From Burhinus oedicnemus (Eukaryota > Chordata > Aves > Charadriiformes > Burhinidae): a DNA stretch of 64,000 bases. The notes beneath the pieces were generated by a model that had not been told where the DNA came from, did no database searches, and worked only from the letters and a program-made list of their open reading frames with translations. The position numbers and the translations under genes are program-made. Position 1 is the first letter of the stretch; each line of letters begins with the position of its first letter. Positions 1 through 13,784 of the stretch are shown here, piece after piece. The stretch is taken from assembly GCA_008921705.1 (NCBI GenBank), contig VFFE01007215.1, forward strand, positions 2,527,194 to 2,591,193, written 5' to 3'.

Positions 1-3000
1 ATAGCATTCAAATAGCCCTGGGCATTTCTGTGGACCACCAGCTGCAGTGGCAGATTACAGCTGAAAATTGCATTTAATATTCCAAACTGTGCTGCTTCTT
101 GGTTCAAAAAACCAAACAGTAGTACAGACCAAAGAATGGTGAATACCATTTCTCATGGGGCCAAATCTTTCAAATGCAATTAGTTTGTTTTGTAAATCTC
201 CAGCATAAAGTTAGAACAAAAACTTGAATAGACATGAATAACTCTGTTTAAATATACTGTAATGGGTAATAGCTTTTCATCTTTTGTAAAGGGGAAGTAA
301 TTGACAGTTAACTATTGTCTATCAATTTGCCACATAACATAAATAAGAATACATGTTGCTTTTGCCTATGCATTTATTTCTGTATAAAAAAAATTATACT
401 TTTCTGGTAATGGTAAAATCTCAGAAAAATTTCCAGCGTACCGTAACTGAACTGGGAATTTTAATGATTTTAATAATGGTTGTATTCATTAAAAATAATA
501 ATTTCAATAATAATATACCATTTGGTACTGCAGTGGTTGGAAGGTGTCTAAAAGGACACTTCAGTTGAAATATTCAACGTGAAAGTAACAGTGTTTAAGG
601 ATTTTTGCTAAACATGCAAGTAAAACCATGAAAGTGAAAGAGATTATCTGGGGCATGATTCAAGCATTAGTGAAAATGTCAAGTGAAACCCTTAGCAGCA
701 GTAAGCAAGAATAGTGCTGATTTATACCAACCGAGGACCCTGCCTGCCAAGTGTCATGGCTGTGACAGTCCGCTGGCAGTCCCCAGAGTCAAGGGCTGCA
801 GTGAGATGGATGAGAATATCAGCTAGCCCATTTAAAAGCAGACCTTCTATAAATAATATCGGAGAGATTGGTTCAGGTGGCAAGCCAACAAATTGCCAAC
901 TCCATCTGGAATCGTCTTTGTAAGTACGTATATAGCAAGGGAAGGAGCCTGCGTAAAATACTGTTCTTGCAGCCCTGGATATTAAAAATCAGGCTGGTAG
1001 TCTGCTCCCATTGCTCTTGCAGGGGATTTCCAACATGATTTCTTAAAGTGAGAGTGAGCCTGGAAGGAAACTAAGATCACTTTTAAATTTTCTGCATTTA
1101 CACTAGTTTGCTTAAGCAGTGTGTCTGCTGCTATCCCATATCCTTTCAGGTTTGAAAGGGAGAATAAAGAGCAAAAGACAAAGTAAACATACATAAACAT
1201 GTCTTGGGTCAACTGAAGAGAGTAACTTCACTGACTGTCCTTTATGCAGATGTTCCACTTAAGAAGAGGAAGTGTTGTATTAGATTTCTCATACTTTTAT
1301 AAGTAGGTAGGTTAAACATTATTGCTCGTTAGTGGAAAATATGTCTTATGTTCACCCCATATACACCTAAATATGAGTTATTCTGTCTTTTAAGCTGTTA
1401 AGATGATTTAAAGATTATCTTAGTAACACCATTGCCACAGTAAAAGGAAGACTGAGTTCTCAGAGAAATTCTGCTTGCTTTACCCTGGCATACTATTGAA
1501 TAAGGCAAAGGCTACAACATCATATTTTTATTGATTTCCAAAGGATAAATTACAGGGCATTGCTATCAGATAATATTAAAAGCTACCCTATATTCCCAGT
1601 GAACAACATCCAAATACCTTATTCTGTATAATGGAAATCCCCTTAGTACTGTTTCTCATATTCATATTCATTATTATATACTACTTCTCAGTCTACTGAG
1701 TTTTATGTATGCTCTGGCACACTGCCTCTCAACTCACTATACAAATTGTGCCACTTGCTACTCACAAAGCAGTAGAAGGAGCAGCATGGTTTTCTGAAGT
1801 GCTGTAAGACCTGCCCTGAAAAGTAGAAAGCATCAGAAAGTCTAAATATTTAGAGTTATGAATTTTACCTTTCCATTTCCTTTGTTCTGGAGATTAAGTC
1901 AGCACTACAGTAGTAGGATTTCATTGTAGTGGAAGAGGAAATAGAAACTGCTGTTCCCACAGCTTTACTGGAGTCACCAGACAAATCCTGTCCTCTGGCA
2001 TACCTGTTAATCTAGCTACCATTGCATTAATCTCTAAAACTGTTCTTCTTAGTTCATATTTCTGTTTTCATTTATGCTGGGCTGTTTTGGAGTTCTGAGT
2101 CAAAACCTCTGCCAGTAGAAATCCACAGAAGTAACTGTTTCGTGAATGAAGAATTTGGCTCAAGGTACTTCTCAGCCTTGCTACCTACAGACACACCCCA
2201 GCTCTGCAGACCACTGTTACGTGTCTTGGACTCCTGTGTACTGCATGAAGGGGTCTCTGGGGATGCACCTGGGTGCGGGGACTGCCTTGCCTGTGCTCCT
2301 AAATTGTTACTGTGGACCCTGGCATAGTTCTGGCCCTGGCAAAACAGCAACTTCTGCGGCAACTCCTGAGTGCTGGTTAGGACTTGGCACCAACCCAAGT
2401 CCAGTCCCAGTAAGCAGTTTGGATGCAGTCACGCCATTTCAGAGGCTAGTAGAGCTGGATAGGATGGACCTGAGCTATCCTGTCCTAATTGGCCTCATAG
2501 CCAAAGAACATGGCATTGTGGAGCTCACCTGTATAAGCATAGCCAGATACCTCTGAATGAAACATCGGGTTTCTGAGATGCCTGTCCTCACAGTAACACA
2601 AAAAGCATTTTGTCTGATGTCAGCATAAAACCTGAGCTGAATTTTCCTTCTCTGCTCAAAAGTAATGCATGAGCAAATCCATATTGTAGCCAAATAAGAA
2701 GTGTGACATGGTAAACATGAAATACTGTTCTCTGTTACTATATGTGAACAGCTACCCCAATTTAGATACTCATTTGCTTCAACCTATTGTATTGCTGTAT
2801 GACAAGTCCTACTGTAACCTAATCCCTGTGATCTTAGAGTGGAGGCACTTACAATGTAGAAATTATAACATATGGAAAAAACATCTATGACAGAAATAGA
2901 AGAGCCACATTTGGGAGTGGGGAAGTGTTATACAACCAAAATGTGGTAGTTGTCTACTTCTTCCTAACCTGATGTTTTAAATGTGCTTTTTTTCTCTTAT

Positions 3001-6000
3001 GCTGCCTTATTTCTGATGCTTAATGCTGGCTAATTGAGTGCTTTGTTTTCAAATGGAGAGTGGTATTCCTGGAAGCAGACAGACATGTTTTAACCTTCAT
3101 TCCAGAAACCATTAAAATATTAAAATTAAAAAAAACCCAAACATTATAAGAGAGGCACAGCCTCTCTTAAAGATACTATGTAATTAAGAGAAAAGAAGTT
3201 ACTTTATTTTGTTTTGTTAAAGGTCTCTAGAACCCAAAATCTGGACAAATAATCAGACTCTAAAATTTGACATTTCTATACTGACCTGGAACAACCAGGA
3301 GGCTGGAGTCAGTCCTCTTTGAAAAAGGGGGGAAAGCATGTTTCATCTATGGAAAAGGTTCACGTCTGGGAAGGCAAAAAAACCACCAAACCCTATCTCT
3401 CTTTCCCCCCCAGCAAGATCATGTGCCACCAAACCTTACAACCCTTTAGCAGAAATGGCATGCATACAGTGCTAGCTAAATCCGCACTGGAAAGATCAGT
3501 GTAACTTTTGTCCTAGAAGTTCAAGAGGCACAGTCGTGGAGCAGAGGAGGAAGAAGTTTTGAGGAAGGCTTACATTTTCAAAAGAAGATAATGCTCAAAA
3601 CACAAAGTAGGAACCCAGGCTGCACTTCCAGAAAATGCTTGGGAAACTGCAAAGCTCCATCGTGGGGACAGCCCATGTGCTCTGGCAGTGGGAACTAGCC
3701 AGTTTTGGAAAAAAAAGCTACAAAGCCAGAAGGCAGGAGGAGGAACTGGTTAACATGATTAAGCAACTGTTAAGATAGCACAGAATTACTTCTCTTGCAT
3801 CATGCGAAATAAGAACGAGAGAGAACATTTTGTATATATTTCAGGGAAAGCTTCCTGTCAGTGACAGATGCTGGACTGCAGAGTCTACGTTTTGCAATGT
3901 TGTGACCAAGTTTTTCAGCTTAATGCAGACAAACAAAGAACACAAGGCAAGCAAAAGTCTTGGATCCAGTGAGAGGTTGTTCTTTAGGTGACACTGGTCT
4001 TATTATTTGTGGAATTATTATAGGCAAAGTGGAAAATAGCATCTTGAAAGGTGTTGTAATAAAGCACACTGGCACCTTGTTCAGCAGCTAATTATTGCTG
4101 GTTTAGTAATATTTCATACCTAATCAGTTTTGCTGTTCCTAAAATTTGAGTGGTTCTGTTTCCATAAGCTTGAACTGTAGAATTGACAGAAGAGACTGCG
4201 ATTTAGAGGAATTTGGGGTACAGGAGAAGAGTTGTATATGCTATGAACTTAGCATGGAGAAAGGGCTAGGAAGTTATCCTGCTTTAACAAAAGGAAAATG
4301 GAATGGAAGTCACAAACATTGTTTAAAATTTAGATACATTCCACTGATAAACATTTGCGTATAGACTAAGTCCTTGGGCCTTAAATAGCTAGAAGTGCAC
4401 TATACCAGTGATAGATATGGCACTGGAAAACTTTTATAATAGTTGGTGCTTTCAGACTTGTAATTCTGTTAGCATACACAGCTGAACTTCTGTCAGGCTC
4501 CTGACCCTGCCTGTAACTCTCATGAGCCTTAGGAACTGCTCACCTAAATTAGTATAGAGAAAACTCACTTCTTATTAGATATCTCCTCTTGATGCCAATC
4601 CCTCAAAATCCACCATTAACTTTATCTTTTCTGCTGATGACTTAATACCTTTGAATATCTACCAGTCTCAGGTGAACTTCATCTGGGCATTTGCTGAGTT
4701 TCCTGTGAGTTAAAATCCTCAGGCATGGATAATTCATTTGCTCTCGCTAGAGAACTTGTATCTTTTTGCTAAGAGGAGTAATGTCTTATGCCATGGTCTG
4801 TTATTGTGTTACTCATTCTGTTTCACATCATAGCAATAATTTTTTAAATGACATTTTATTCAATTTTCCACTTTAGTACAAAGCCCAAGGATTGAACAAA
4901 AACATTAAGTATCAGGCATGTTTTCTGCAGCACTTACTGTGGCTGAGGACAATCAGCAAATGAGTAACATTATTTGCTCTCTTAAAAATCCATTACCATC
5001 CAGTATAGCCTAATGACATCAAAAAGGTTTTCCTTTCTTCCTCTCTTCTCTCAGCTCCCTTTTTACTTTCCACATACACATCGTTAGTAGAATGTGAGAC
5101 GTTTTCCCAGCACAACAGGAAAAGTTTATTCTTGTAGTGTTACAAAATATAACCTGTGACTAAGGTGAGTTCTAGTGACTGAACACCCTGCTAAAGTCTG
5201 GGTTTACCTTTCTCTTGTTAAAATGAAATTTAGTGTAGTGTTTGCATGTTTTGAAACACTGTTGGTCCTCTGATTTAACGAAATAAATGTTACTTTCTGT
5301 TGATCCCACCTGTGTGCCTATTCACACATTGTATGTGTTCTCTGTTATAATGAGACTGAAACATTTGGAAGGAGGGCCAAGTATAATAACAACAGAGGGC
5401 TTGGGATAATACAACCCAGATCATGGAGGCATTGCCTATAACACCTGCTTCAGCACAAGTGGCTAATAATACTAACTCTATTTCAAATGAAGTGCATAAT
5501 TGTGCTTTGAAAGGTGAATTTCATTCCCTTGGTCCTTTTTTAGCCATAGTCTCTATAGAAGGCATAAAATAAGAAGAGATTACAGGATTAGACTTTGGAT
5601 AAAAACATGGTATGTGGTAAGATGTGTCCACGTATAAGCTCCTACATTAGCAGCAGACTAGCTGGATCGACATGGTGCTGCACCCAGGCTGTGAGGACAG
5701 GCTAATTCTCAAATGCTCTAGGTTACTGCTTCTGGTCCCCCACACGGTAACAGCGCATAACCCTCTGATATACAGCTATACTTGCATTCTTGGAGTTAAA
5801 GCCACATTGCATTGTGCCATGCAATATGTGTTTACCCATATCGGGAAATCTGAAAATCATGAATGATACAATTTGCTCTTGAGGGGAAACATTTCCCGTC
5901 TTCTTCCTTCTCCTCGTCTTTTATGAACTTTTCTTGGCTCCTGTAGCCAAACATAGGAGTGGGAGGACTTTTCTGTGTGGAAAACATAAAACGCAAAGGG

Positions 6001-9000
6001 AACTATAGAATCAAAAGCATTGCTGTTTAGCTGGAGTGAAGAAAAAATACCTGCTTTTGAATTCACAGTTGGTTCTGAATGTAGTGAAGAGAAATGCAAA
6101 AATTGTTTTTGGCATGAATATCCTTTACTCTAAGTTGGAGAAAGACTGAGAAAAATATTACCTTAAAATAAGAGGGGATGAAGAAACAAAGATGAAACGC
6201 TAAATTAGAACTGTTTAGCCTAATAGAAATAAAGGACCATAAGACCAGCTGGCATAAATCAGCAGTTCTCCAGTGAAGTTAATGGGACAGAATTAGAATT
6301 ATTAGGGTGCTGAAGAGGAAGGGATGGAATTGTGAATACTGTGTAGGTAGAGATAACAAAATTTGCGAATGGAAAAAGGAGTGAAAAGAGAAGAGAACCA
6401 TCAATTTTAAGGCATGGTAATGAGCAATCCATTATGGTACAGAGTGTAAGTTGCTAAAAGTTGTGAGGATTAGTTAAGTTTTTGGCATAGCAGATGTATT
6501 TTGCTGGATTGATTTCACTGAAGTGCTGCTAGAATAGGCTTTGACTCACTGAGTTTGAGGAAGTAGAAATATGGGGGAAGAGGGAGAGGGACTTACTTTT
6601 TTGCGAGAGTGCAGTGTAAGAGCTCTAGGGAATTACGCTCATGAAAGAACAGTTGCTATTAGATAGGGAAATGTTCATTGTGTTCTTAAGGAGTTTTATG
6701 TTCTTTCACAAAGAAAATGCTTTTACAACTATTTGATATTTAGCATAGGAAGGATGTGAAAGCAAAGCTCACTGGTTTAAACAAATAATCAGGACTCAAT
6801 TCTTGATTTCTAATGATGAAGCAGACTGAAGAATAACGTTAATTTTGATTACCAGGTGCTTGTTCATCAACTTGAGATACTTTCACTATTCATGAAGAAA
6901 ATAGGATGGAAAAAATACGTGTCGTCCTCTAGTAGTATTATAATTTATTTTTTTTCTTGTCCTAAACTATAAAGTCTGCAAATTTTATGTGAAGGACTGA
7001 TTGCATTAAATTTATTTTTATGATGTGGTGATGTTTCATTTTTTCATCCACAGATTTCATTAAGTGATCTCTCTTTATGCTATGCTCTAGCAATAATTTT
7101 TAAATTCTTATGAATTAGATTAAGTGAACTGTAGTCGTACCTTCAGCATTCTTAACGCTTTAGCTACAGCTGCTCTGATTTCATATGGCTGAAGTGACGA
7201 AAAACCCCATGACACAGAGCAATTTATTATGACCAAACAGGTGTCTGAATTTGTTGCTTGTCTTACTCAGTTTTTCCCTGGGAAGTGGGGAAGCCTGGTC
7301 TCTCTCGGGCTTTGAAAACAGCAGGAGGCTCCTGCTTGGCTGCGTCCTGGAGGGAGAGGAACTCTCCCATTGTCTCTACTAGCCCTGCTGGCTCAGGTGG
7401 CTCCTGTTCACTGTTTCCCTTGAGCTGCTAACTCTGGGCAGCACTGTGGATGGTGAAGGGGGGTGAATAATACTGCCTGGATGTTTGCTATCACAATCTG
7501 CCTAGATGTTTTGGTTTTCCCATTGGCAGCGTGCATGGGGGATGTTCCTGTGTTCCACCACTTTTGTGACTTGGGCTGTTTTCTCTACCTGAGTATCGGT
7601 GAGAAAATCGAATAAAACTCACAGCTTTTTAAGCCATCTTCTTTCCTTCAGCCATTATGCTATCTTTGTTTCCTGTTGCACTAGACTTCTTATAAATTCA
7701 TTAAGTTTAAGCATTAAATGACACTGAGGGAGTCAGGAAATTTCACTGCCAGCAGGTCTCTTTTAATAGGAACATAAACCCAAGATATTTAACAGAACTC
7801 CTGGTATGCCAGGACTAGAGTGTCTTAATTACCTTTTTTCTTTTTTGAAAGCTCGTACCTGTGGCATCACATCCTTCAGTGCTTGTAGAAGGATGAGTAG
7901 GTTTAGCAGAGCACAGTCTGTTTGTCCCTGTATAGTTGGAGGTGGTCAGAAATTCTAGATCATTAAGCTTCAAAGGGTTTTGTCTGAAACAAAATGAACT
8001 TTTGCCCTGTTCACCAAGCCTCCAGCTTGAAGGGAGCTGCTGTCATCGCTGAAACTGGCAAGAGTACCATTTTCCCTGAATAGCTGTAACACCCCTAATT
8101 TCCTCTGTACTAGAAATTCCTATTTTTGTTGGGTTTATTCCATGGTGGGCCAAATAAAAAGAATCTTTCTACTAAACTAGAAACCCGTGTGGTCAGCACA
8201 AAGGACAGATTGGTATTGCCTGTATTGCCTTGTTAGACAGTCCTGTATTTAGAGCAACATATGTAAAACAAAAAGTTTGTTAGATTTCCAAGAGGAGAGC
8301 TAAGCTTCTGCGTAACATCAAGTGGGAACATCCAGCAATGCAAATTTCATCACCATCATGCCATAATGAGATTATAATTTCACCCTTCCTCTCGGTGCCT
8401 TATTTGTGCCAATTCCTTAAGTGACCACTTGAGACATTTCATGGAAGTCCTTCCTAATTAACAAGGAAATGTTCAGAGTTGTGACTTTCCTGTCTGTGCT
8501 TATTGTGTTGATTAGATGTGGGCACATGCTCATGTTTGTGTTCATTATTTCAAAACCATGATCTTGAATGTGCTGGCTTATTCACAGTCTGTTGCAAGGA
8601 TGGGAAGCATACAGTCTGGTGCCTGGTTATAGCTTGTTATTTTAATATATTATGGACTGTGGACTCACTATCTTTGCAGGGCAAGAAGGATGGTATTTTT
8701 CTAAGGCTATAGTTCTGTTAACAAATATAGCCTACCAAATTTATCTGAAAGTCCTCAGTAAAGACAATGTCTATCACATTGGTCTGATGCATAGGACATT
8801 GCACTTCTGGATGAGGTTCCCACACCTGCATACAATTCCCATGGAAATCAGAGATTTAATTTAATTTTGAATCAAATTCTGTAGGCACAAAGGTCTAGTG
8901 TAGCAAAAGCTAGGTGTTTCCACAGGCTGCAGCCAGGCATGGCAGCCTTGCAGTAGTCTACATCTGCCTGGGCGTTGCGAGTGTAAGTGATGTCTTCACT

Positions 9001-12000
9001 CTTAGGCCTTTTCCTGCTAACATAGAGATAGTATACCATGATAAAGGCACAACCATTGACATCGCAAACCGTATGAATTCACATGCTGAAATCTTTCTCG
9101 CATTTGTTTTATTGGCCTGCCTTTGTTTTCTCCAACCCCACCATACGCAGAAATAGTTGATAGTCCATTAATAGTTAGGGTGGTTGTCTCCTTCCTTCTG
9201 GTCCCATTATACTGCACACCAGTGAAGCTTTTATCCCTGTACGGAGGAGTTAATACTCAATTATCTTATAGTGAGGGATTATTATGAGTTGGAGCCACTG
9301 AGGAGTCACCCATATAAAGGGAGTATTGTGGTGAAAGCTTTGTGTGTATGCAACAGCAACTTGGTTTGCCCTCCTGATGTCAGCAAGAGGCACACTGTAA
9401 GCAGAAAAATGAAGTTTTCCAGCATTCAGAAGGAATTTCTTAATGTTTAGTTTTTGAAAGATTGCCTGAGTCCCTAGTGGTTTTTTTGTTTCTAGATTTT
9501 GTGAAAATACTATATAGAAAACTGATGAACCAAAGTGTAGATGGAGGCACGTTTGTTACCACAGCCTTCCCCAGGGAGCAGACTGTAACCTCTGTTGACA
9601 GAGTACAGACTTCCCAGCTGGTCTCGGTCACCTGTTCAAAATACCAAGGATCTTCTTTATAATTTGCCACATGTTGGCATCATTTCTTTGTGGTGAAAGG
9701 CTGTTGGAGGGAAAAAGAAAACCCAGTGTGTTGAGGCCACGAGGCAAGGATTGCAGAACATTGTCTTGGAGTGTAGCTGGTAAAAGGTTGTAAAACTGCC
9801 TTTTCCTGTAGAAGGGATCTACTGTTGGTTCCTTCAATTAAATATCTCACAAAAAATGGTCTAGTAGTATAAATAGGAGAGGGATCCAAGCAACTGTCCT
9901 GCCTCTCTCCAAATCTGAGATATCCACATGGACTCTAAAACAGGCTGTGTCAGTACCTTGAAAATGCTGTACAAGGATCATGAAACCTGATTTGTTCCAA
10001 TGCAGTATTTCAAAATCCAGATTACAGTCTTGTAAAGTTTGAGGAGGTGTAGACTTGGAGAGTAAACCTAGTCCAGTAGAGAGATACAGCAGTGAATTTG
10101 AATCTAAACTTGGATTTCATTGCAGGGATCTGGTTCATGTCCATAACTGCTAGCAGCATGCTGTAGAATCATAAAGCCCCTATTGAATAATTCTGTGCAG
10201 TTGACAGTTCCCTTTTGTGAAAAATGGTGGTCATTTCAGGACAATAGGTGTGCTTCGGTTTCAGTCGTAAAATCCACTCCTTAACATGGATGCACTGAGA
10301 TACATTCACAGAGTGTGAATTTATTTTCATCTTTTAAGAATTATAGAAGAGAATTCTGTGATAAACAAAATGAAAGGTTGATTTCATTTTTATTCTGAGC
10401 TACATGCAGGAGAAGGCAGCGGAAGTTCTTTATTCACAGGCATAGAAATAAAGTAGTGGCACAGTCCATGCTGAGAGGCACAGCATAGATACAAATACAG
10501 TGCATGTGGTATATCTGCTCCCTTTTAGGAAAAAAGTTTGCAAAACAATTCTGATATTTTTAAACCTCCCTTTTAAATCTAAAACGTTCATATCTGCAAT
10601 GACTTTTTACTGATGTTCTGATAATTCCTATAACATAAGACAAAGAAGCATTTGCCTGCTGCAAAGGAATTGTATACATCTAAGAAGCAGGCAAGCAGCA
10701 GATGTAGCATGGAGAGAGATATATAAACAGGACATATATGTGTGTTAAATATTCAAGCAAATACAGATGATCAATACCTGTTATAATTATGTGACCTATT
10801 TCTTTTTGTCAACAGTCACAAATAGGAATGATACAATACTATGCTACTACCTTGCCAATGAACCTCAGCATTGCACAGACACTCACACAACTGCTATTTA
10901 GGGAGCCTGAGAATATAAACAGAGCATGAGTGAATCATACAGCCCCATGTGCCAGTCCACCAAGGTGGCTAGACAGATGAATCCAAGGGTGCTGTTCATA
11001 CAGGGATGTGCACGCATTCGCATTCACATGCCAGTCAGATCCCATGTATGTCTTCCCAGTGGGAGTGCAGAGCACTTAGGAGGTGCTATAGACTCAACTC
11101 CAGTCTGTTGGTGAGCCATGAATGTTTCAAAATATTAAAAAAACCCCAAACAACAAAAAACCACCAAAATATTCTTCTGTAGCCATATAAACTGTACTTT
11201 TAAAATGCTTATTTTAAGTAGTCTAACTTTTTTTCATGCTTGAGAGATTACTTACACAGTGAGCTATCTACTTAATTTGAAGCTTTAAATGCAATAGTAG
11301 ATACGGATTTTATACTTATATATGTAAATGAGAAATGTTTTGCACAAAGTATGAGAAGAGCTCTGTCCTTTTTTTAGACTGTAAGCATAATACATAATGT
11401 ACTACAAGTAAAATTACATTCTGAGTAATTATAATCACTACTATTTTGTGGTATCTGGAGGCCTCTGTGACTGATTAGTCATATTCTGTATATTAAGTAC
11501 TATAGGGTCAAGTGTCAGAGTGGCTGAGCACCATATTTTGTATTGATTTTGTTCAGAGTTTCGTGGACAAATCATTAGAACTGTGTGATTAACAATTTCT
11601 GTGATTGACTAGCAATTCTGAAAAATAAGAAACTCTCCAACTGGAAACCACAGTGTTATTTTTTTCTAGTGAATAAATAGACTGGGATGGCCAAAACATT
11701 TTGTTGAGCATCTTTAATAAAGCAAAGGAAATTTGGAATCAAAGGGCTGCGTTAAAGGGAGCATGTGAGATCAATTCATAAAAGCTGGGAGGAGGTGCTG
11801 CTTATATACATCTTAGGACTCCTGGGAGATAAGAGCCTGAATTAAGTCCTTCCTCTAAGTAAGTTAAAGAATAGGCTTAAGCCCAGTTTTTGGAGATAGT
11901 GAAGGAACGCAGTAAGCACTGGTGCAGAGAAAGTGGATGATGTAGCTGTTTGAGTGGTTTTGGGAATAGTGCTTATGCTTCCCTTGGACTCACATATTAA

Positions 12001-13581
12001 CATAAAATGTTTCTTCTTGGAAATGCTAAACACATTTTTAATGTTTTCTTTTATTTTTTTAATTTTGTTTTAATGAAAAGTATTGCCCTAGCTGCCTTTT
12101 TAAATATTTTTCAGAGTATTTTCCCAAACTTTTTCCAAAATGTAATGAAATACCATTAACCCAGGTCTTGTCTGATGACTCTTCAGCTGGAGAGCACAGT
12201 TCTTCCTTCCACAGCACTGTTACTACGGGGAGGCCCAGAACTGGAAGAGTTTGGTCTGTCTTGCAGTTCCAGAGCGGGTTGCTTTTACTAACAGCTACTA
12301 AAGATGCTGCTTCTCAAAATGAAGAGTTTTGTTTACCTCTCCCTCTCCCCATCGAATCCATATGAATTATTATCAGTGAAATCACTCCTGGGTTGCGCAA
12401 TCCACTCGGAAGACTAATAAAAGTCTTTTATAACTATAATCTATATGTGCTGGCAAACTTGAATAAATTTACATATGTGAAAAAGAGCAAATTTAGATAA
12501 TTGAACAGTACAAAGCTTTGTGCTGAGAGCGTACAATAGTATCTGTTTCACCAGATGTGTGTGACTAAGCAGCCTCTTATTACTGGTAGCAGAGTGCTAA
12601 CTCCAGAGAAGGACATTAAAAGTATGGCCTTTAAATATAGATGGTGGGAAACAGTTATTTAGCCAGTGCAAGAAATTGCAAAGTGACAAATTACATGCCC
12701 AGTGGAGATCAGACAATAAAATCTGCTTTTCCTGGATTGCATTCTTCATAAAAGGATGATGCTATATAGTTTATTATTTATTATTTATTATATAGCTGTA
12801 TAGTTTATTAGGAAAATGACTAATGGAAAAGTACAATTTCAAAATACATGTATGTATGAGAATCCTCACTATGTATATGGTTATTTCATTGCCTATGTTT
12901 ATTCATGTGAGCTCTTAACAAAGCAGGGAAATGCTAGCTTCTTGCTTTTATCAACAGATATCTAAGAATAGATTGCTGGACCTTGAATTCCTTCAACGTC
13001 AGGAGCTTTAAGTTAGCAGACAGAAGAGAGACAGGGAGGGAGTATATGGGTTTTCCAAGTTTTATATTTTGTTTAGAAAAAAATTTCTAACCTGCGCTTA
13101 GAGTATTTTAGTCATTTTTCCAATGAGAAACTCTTGAATTACAAGCAGTGAATAACTAGGTAGAAGATTTTAGATTTATTAAGCAAAATCAAAAATCAGG
13201 GGCAGCTAAATTTAAGAATGATGCTAAAATGTAAATTCATCGTGTGCAATGTTCTTCATCTTTGCCCAGATAGCACAGATGATTGTTGGCCAGAAGAAAT
13301 TAAATTTGCATTGTTACTTTTCTAAGCTGAGTGGGTGCTTACAGTGGCTTTTACTGGAGTGTTACAATAAAGATGAGCAGTGAATTGTTTTTTATCTGAT
13401 ATATTGTATACATCTTCACGAAACATTTCTGATTCAGAGCTTGAGAAGGGGGAAATTGCTTTTTACAATCAGGAAGAGGCAGCTAGTAACTTAAAATCCA
13501 GTTCAGCCAGAGGCTCCTGATATTACGGCTACTATCTTTCCGTGGCAGTGAATTCCTTCTCTTGTCTGTTGTGACACATAG
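1..13581 (+). other. AKAP7: Probable last intron of AKAP7 (no exon recognised)
   Basis: This stretch lies directly upstream of the AKAP7 terminal exon and ends in a 3' splice site (pyrimidine-rich run, then ACATAG at 13576-13581). It is AT-rich and stop-dense in all frames. I looked for the AKAP7 phosphoesterase-domain exons and for the short first exon of the membrane-anchored alpha/beta isoforms (MGQLCC start) and found neither, so they probably lie further upstream. The longest open frame is 136 codons at 2146-2556 (+), without a recognisable domain. A slightly GC-richer patch lies at 7260-7460 and a short TTATTA-type repeat near 12771. Intron status is inferred from gene structure, not seen directly. 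Confidence 0.6.
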
Positions 13582-13784
13582 GTGAAAAACATGCAGCAGA
13601 GCCAGACGATGCAGAGCTGGTGAGCCTCAGCAAAAGGCTGGTGGAGAATGCAGTGCTGAAGGCTGTACAGCAATACTTAGAAGAAACGCAAAACAAAACC
13701 AGACAGACTGATGGAAGCCCTGTGAAAACTGAAGCAGCAGCAAGTGGCACTAAGAATGAGAGCGACAATGATAACAGCAAGTGA
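13582..13784 (+). CDS. AKAP7: AKAP7 (AKAP18) terminal coding exon: PKA RI/RII-binding helix and C-terminus
   Basis: A-kinase anchoring protein 7 tethers protein kinase A near substrates such as channels and phospholamban. This exon carries the anchoring part. It follows a 3' splice site ending in AG at 13580-13581, and its first two bases (GT) complete a split glycine codon. The frame then gives 66 residues and a TGA at 13782-13784. After the start [14 protein letters not shown] comes [20 protein letters not shown] (about residues 15-34). This is the amphipathic helix that docks on the PKA regulatory-subunit dimer (Pfam AKAP7_RIRII_bdg family). It agrees almost residue for residue with the mammalian helix as I remember it; the serine before LSKRL replaces arginine. 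The last 30 residues are a polar, low-complexity tail ending DNDNSK, comparable to the mammalian end. The exon is shared by long (gamma/delta) and short (alpha/beta) isoforms. Several minus-strand open frames across it are shadows. Confidence 0.95.

Noticed and set aside
714..923. 69-codon + frame ending at a GTAAGT donor-like site
   Set aside because: No acceptor with a proper pyrimidine tract at a fitting position, and no AKAP7 domain similarity.
4640..4690. SADDLIP-like reading resembling an RT FADD box
   Set aside because: No flanking RT similarity in the same frame; likely chance.
8518..8712. Frame starting MGTCSCLCSLF, reminiscent of the acylated AKAP7 alpha N-terminus
   Set aside because: The first codon is GTG, and the sequence after it does not match the expected MGQLCC exon or end in a usable donor.
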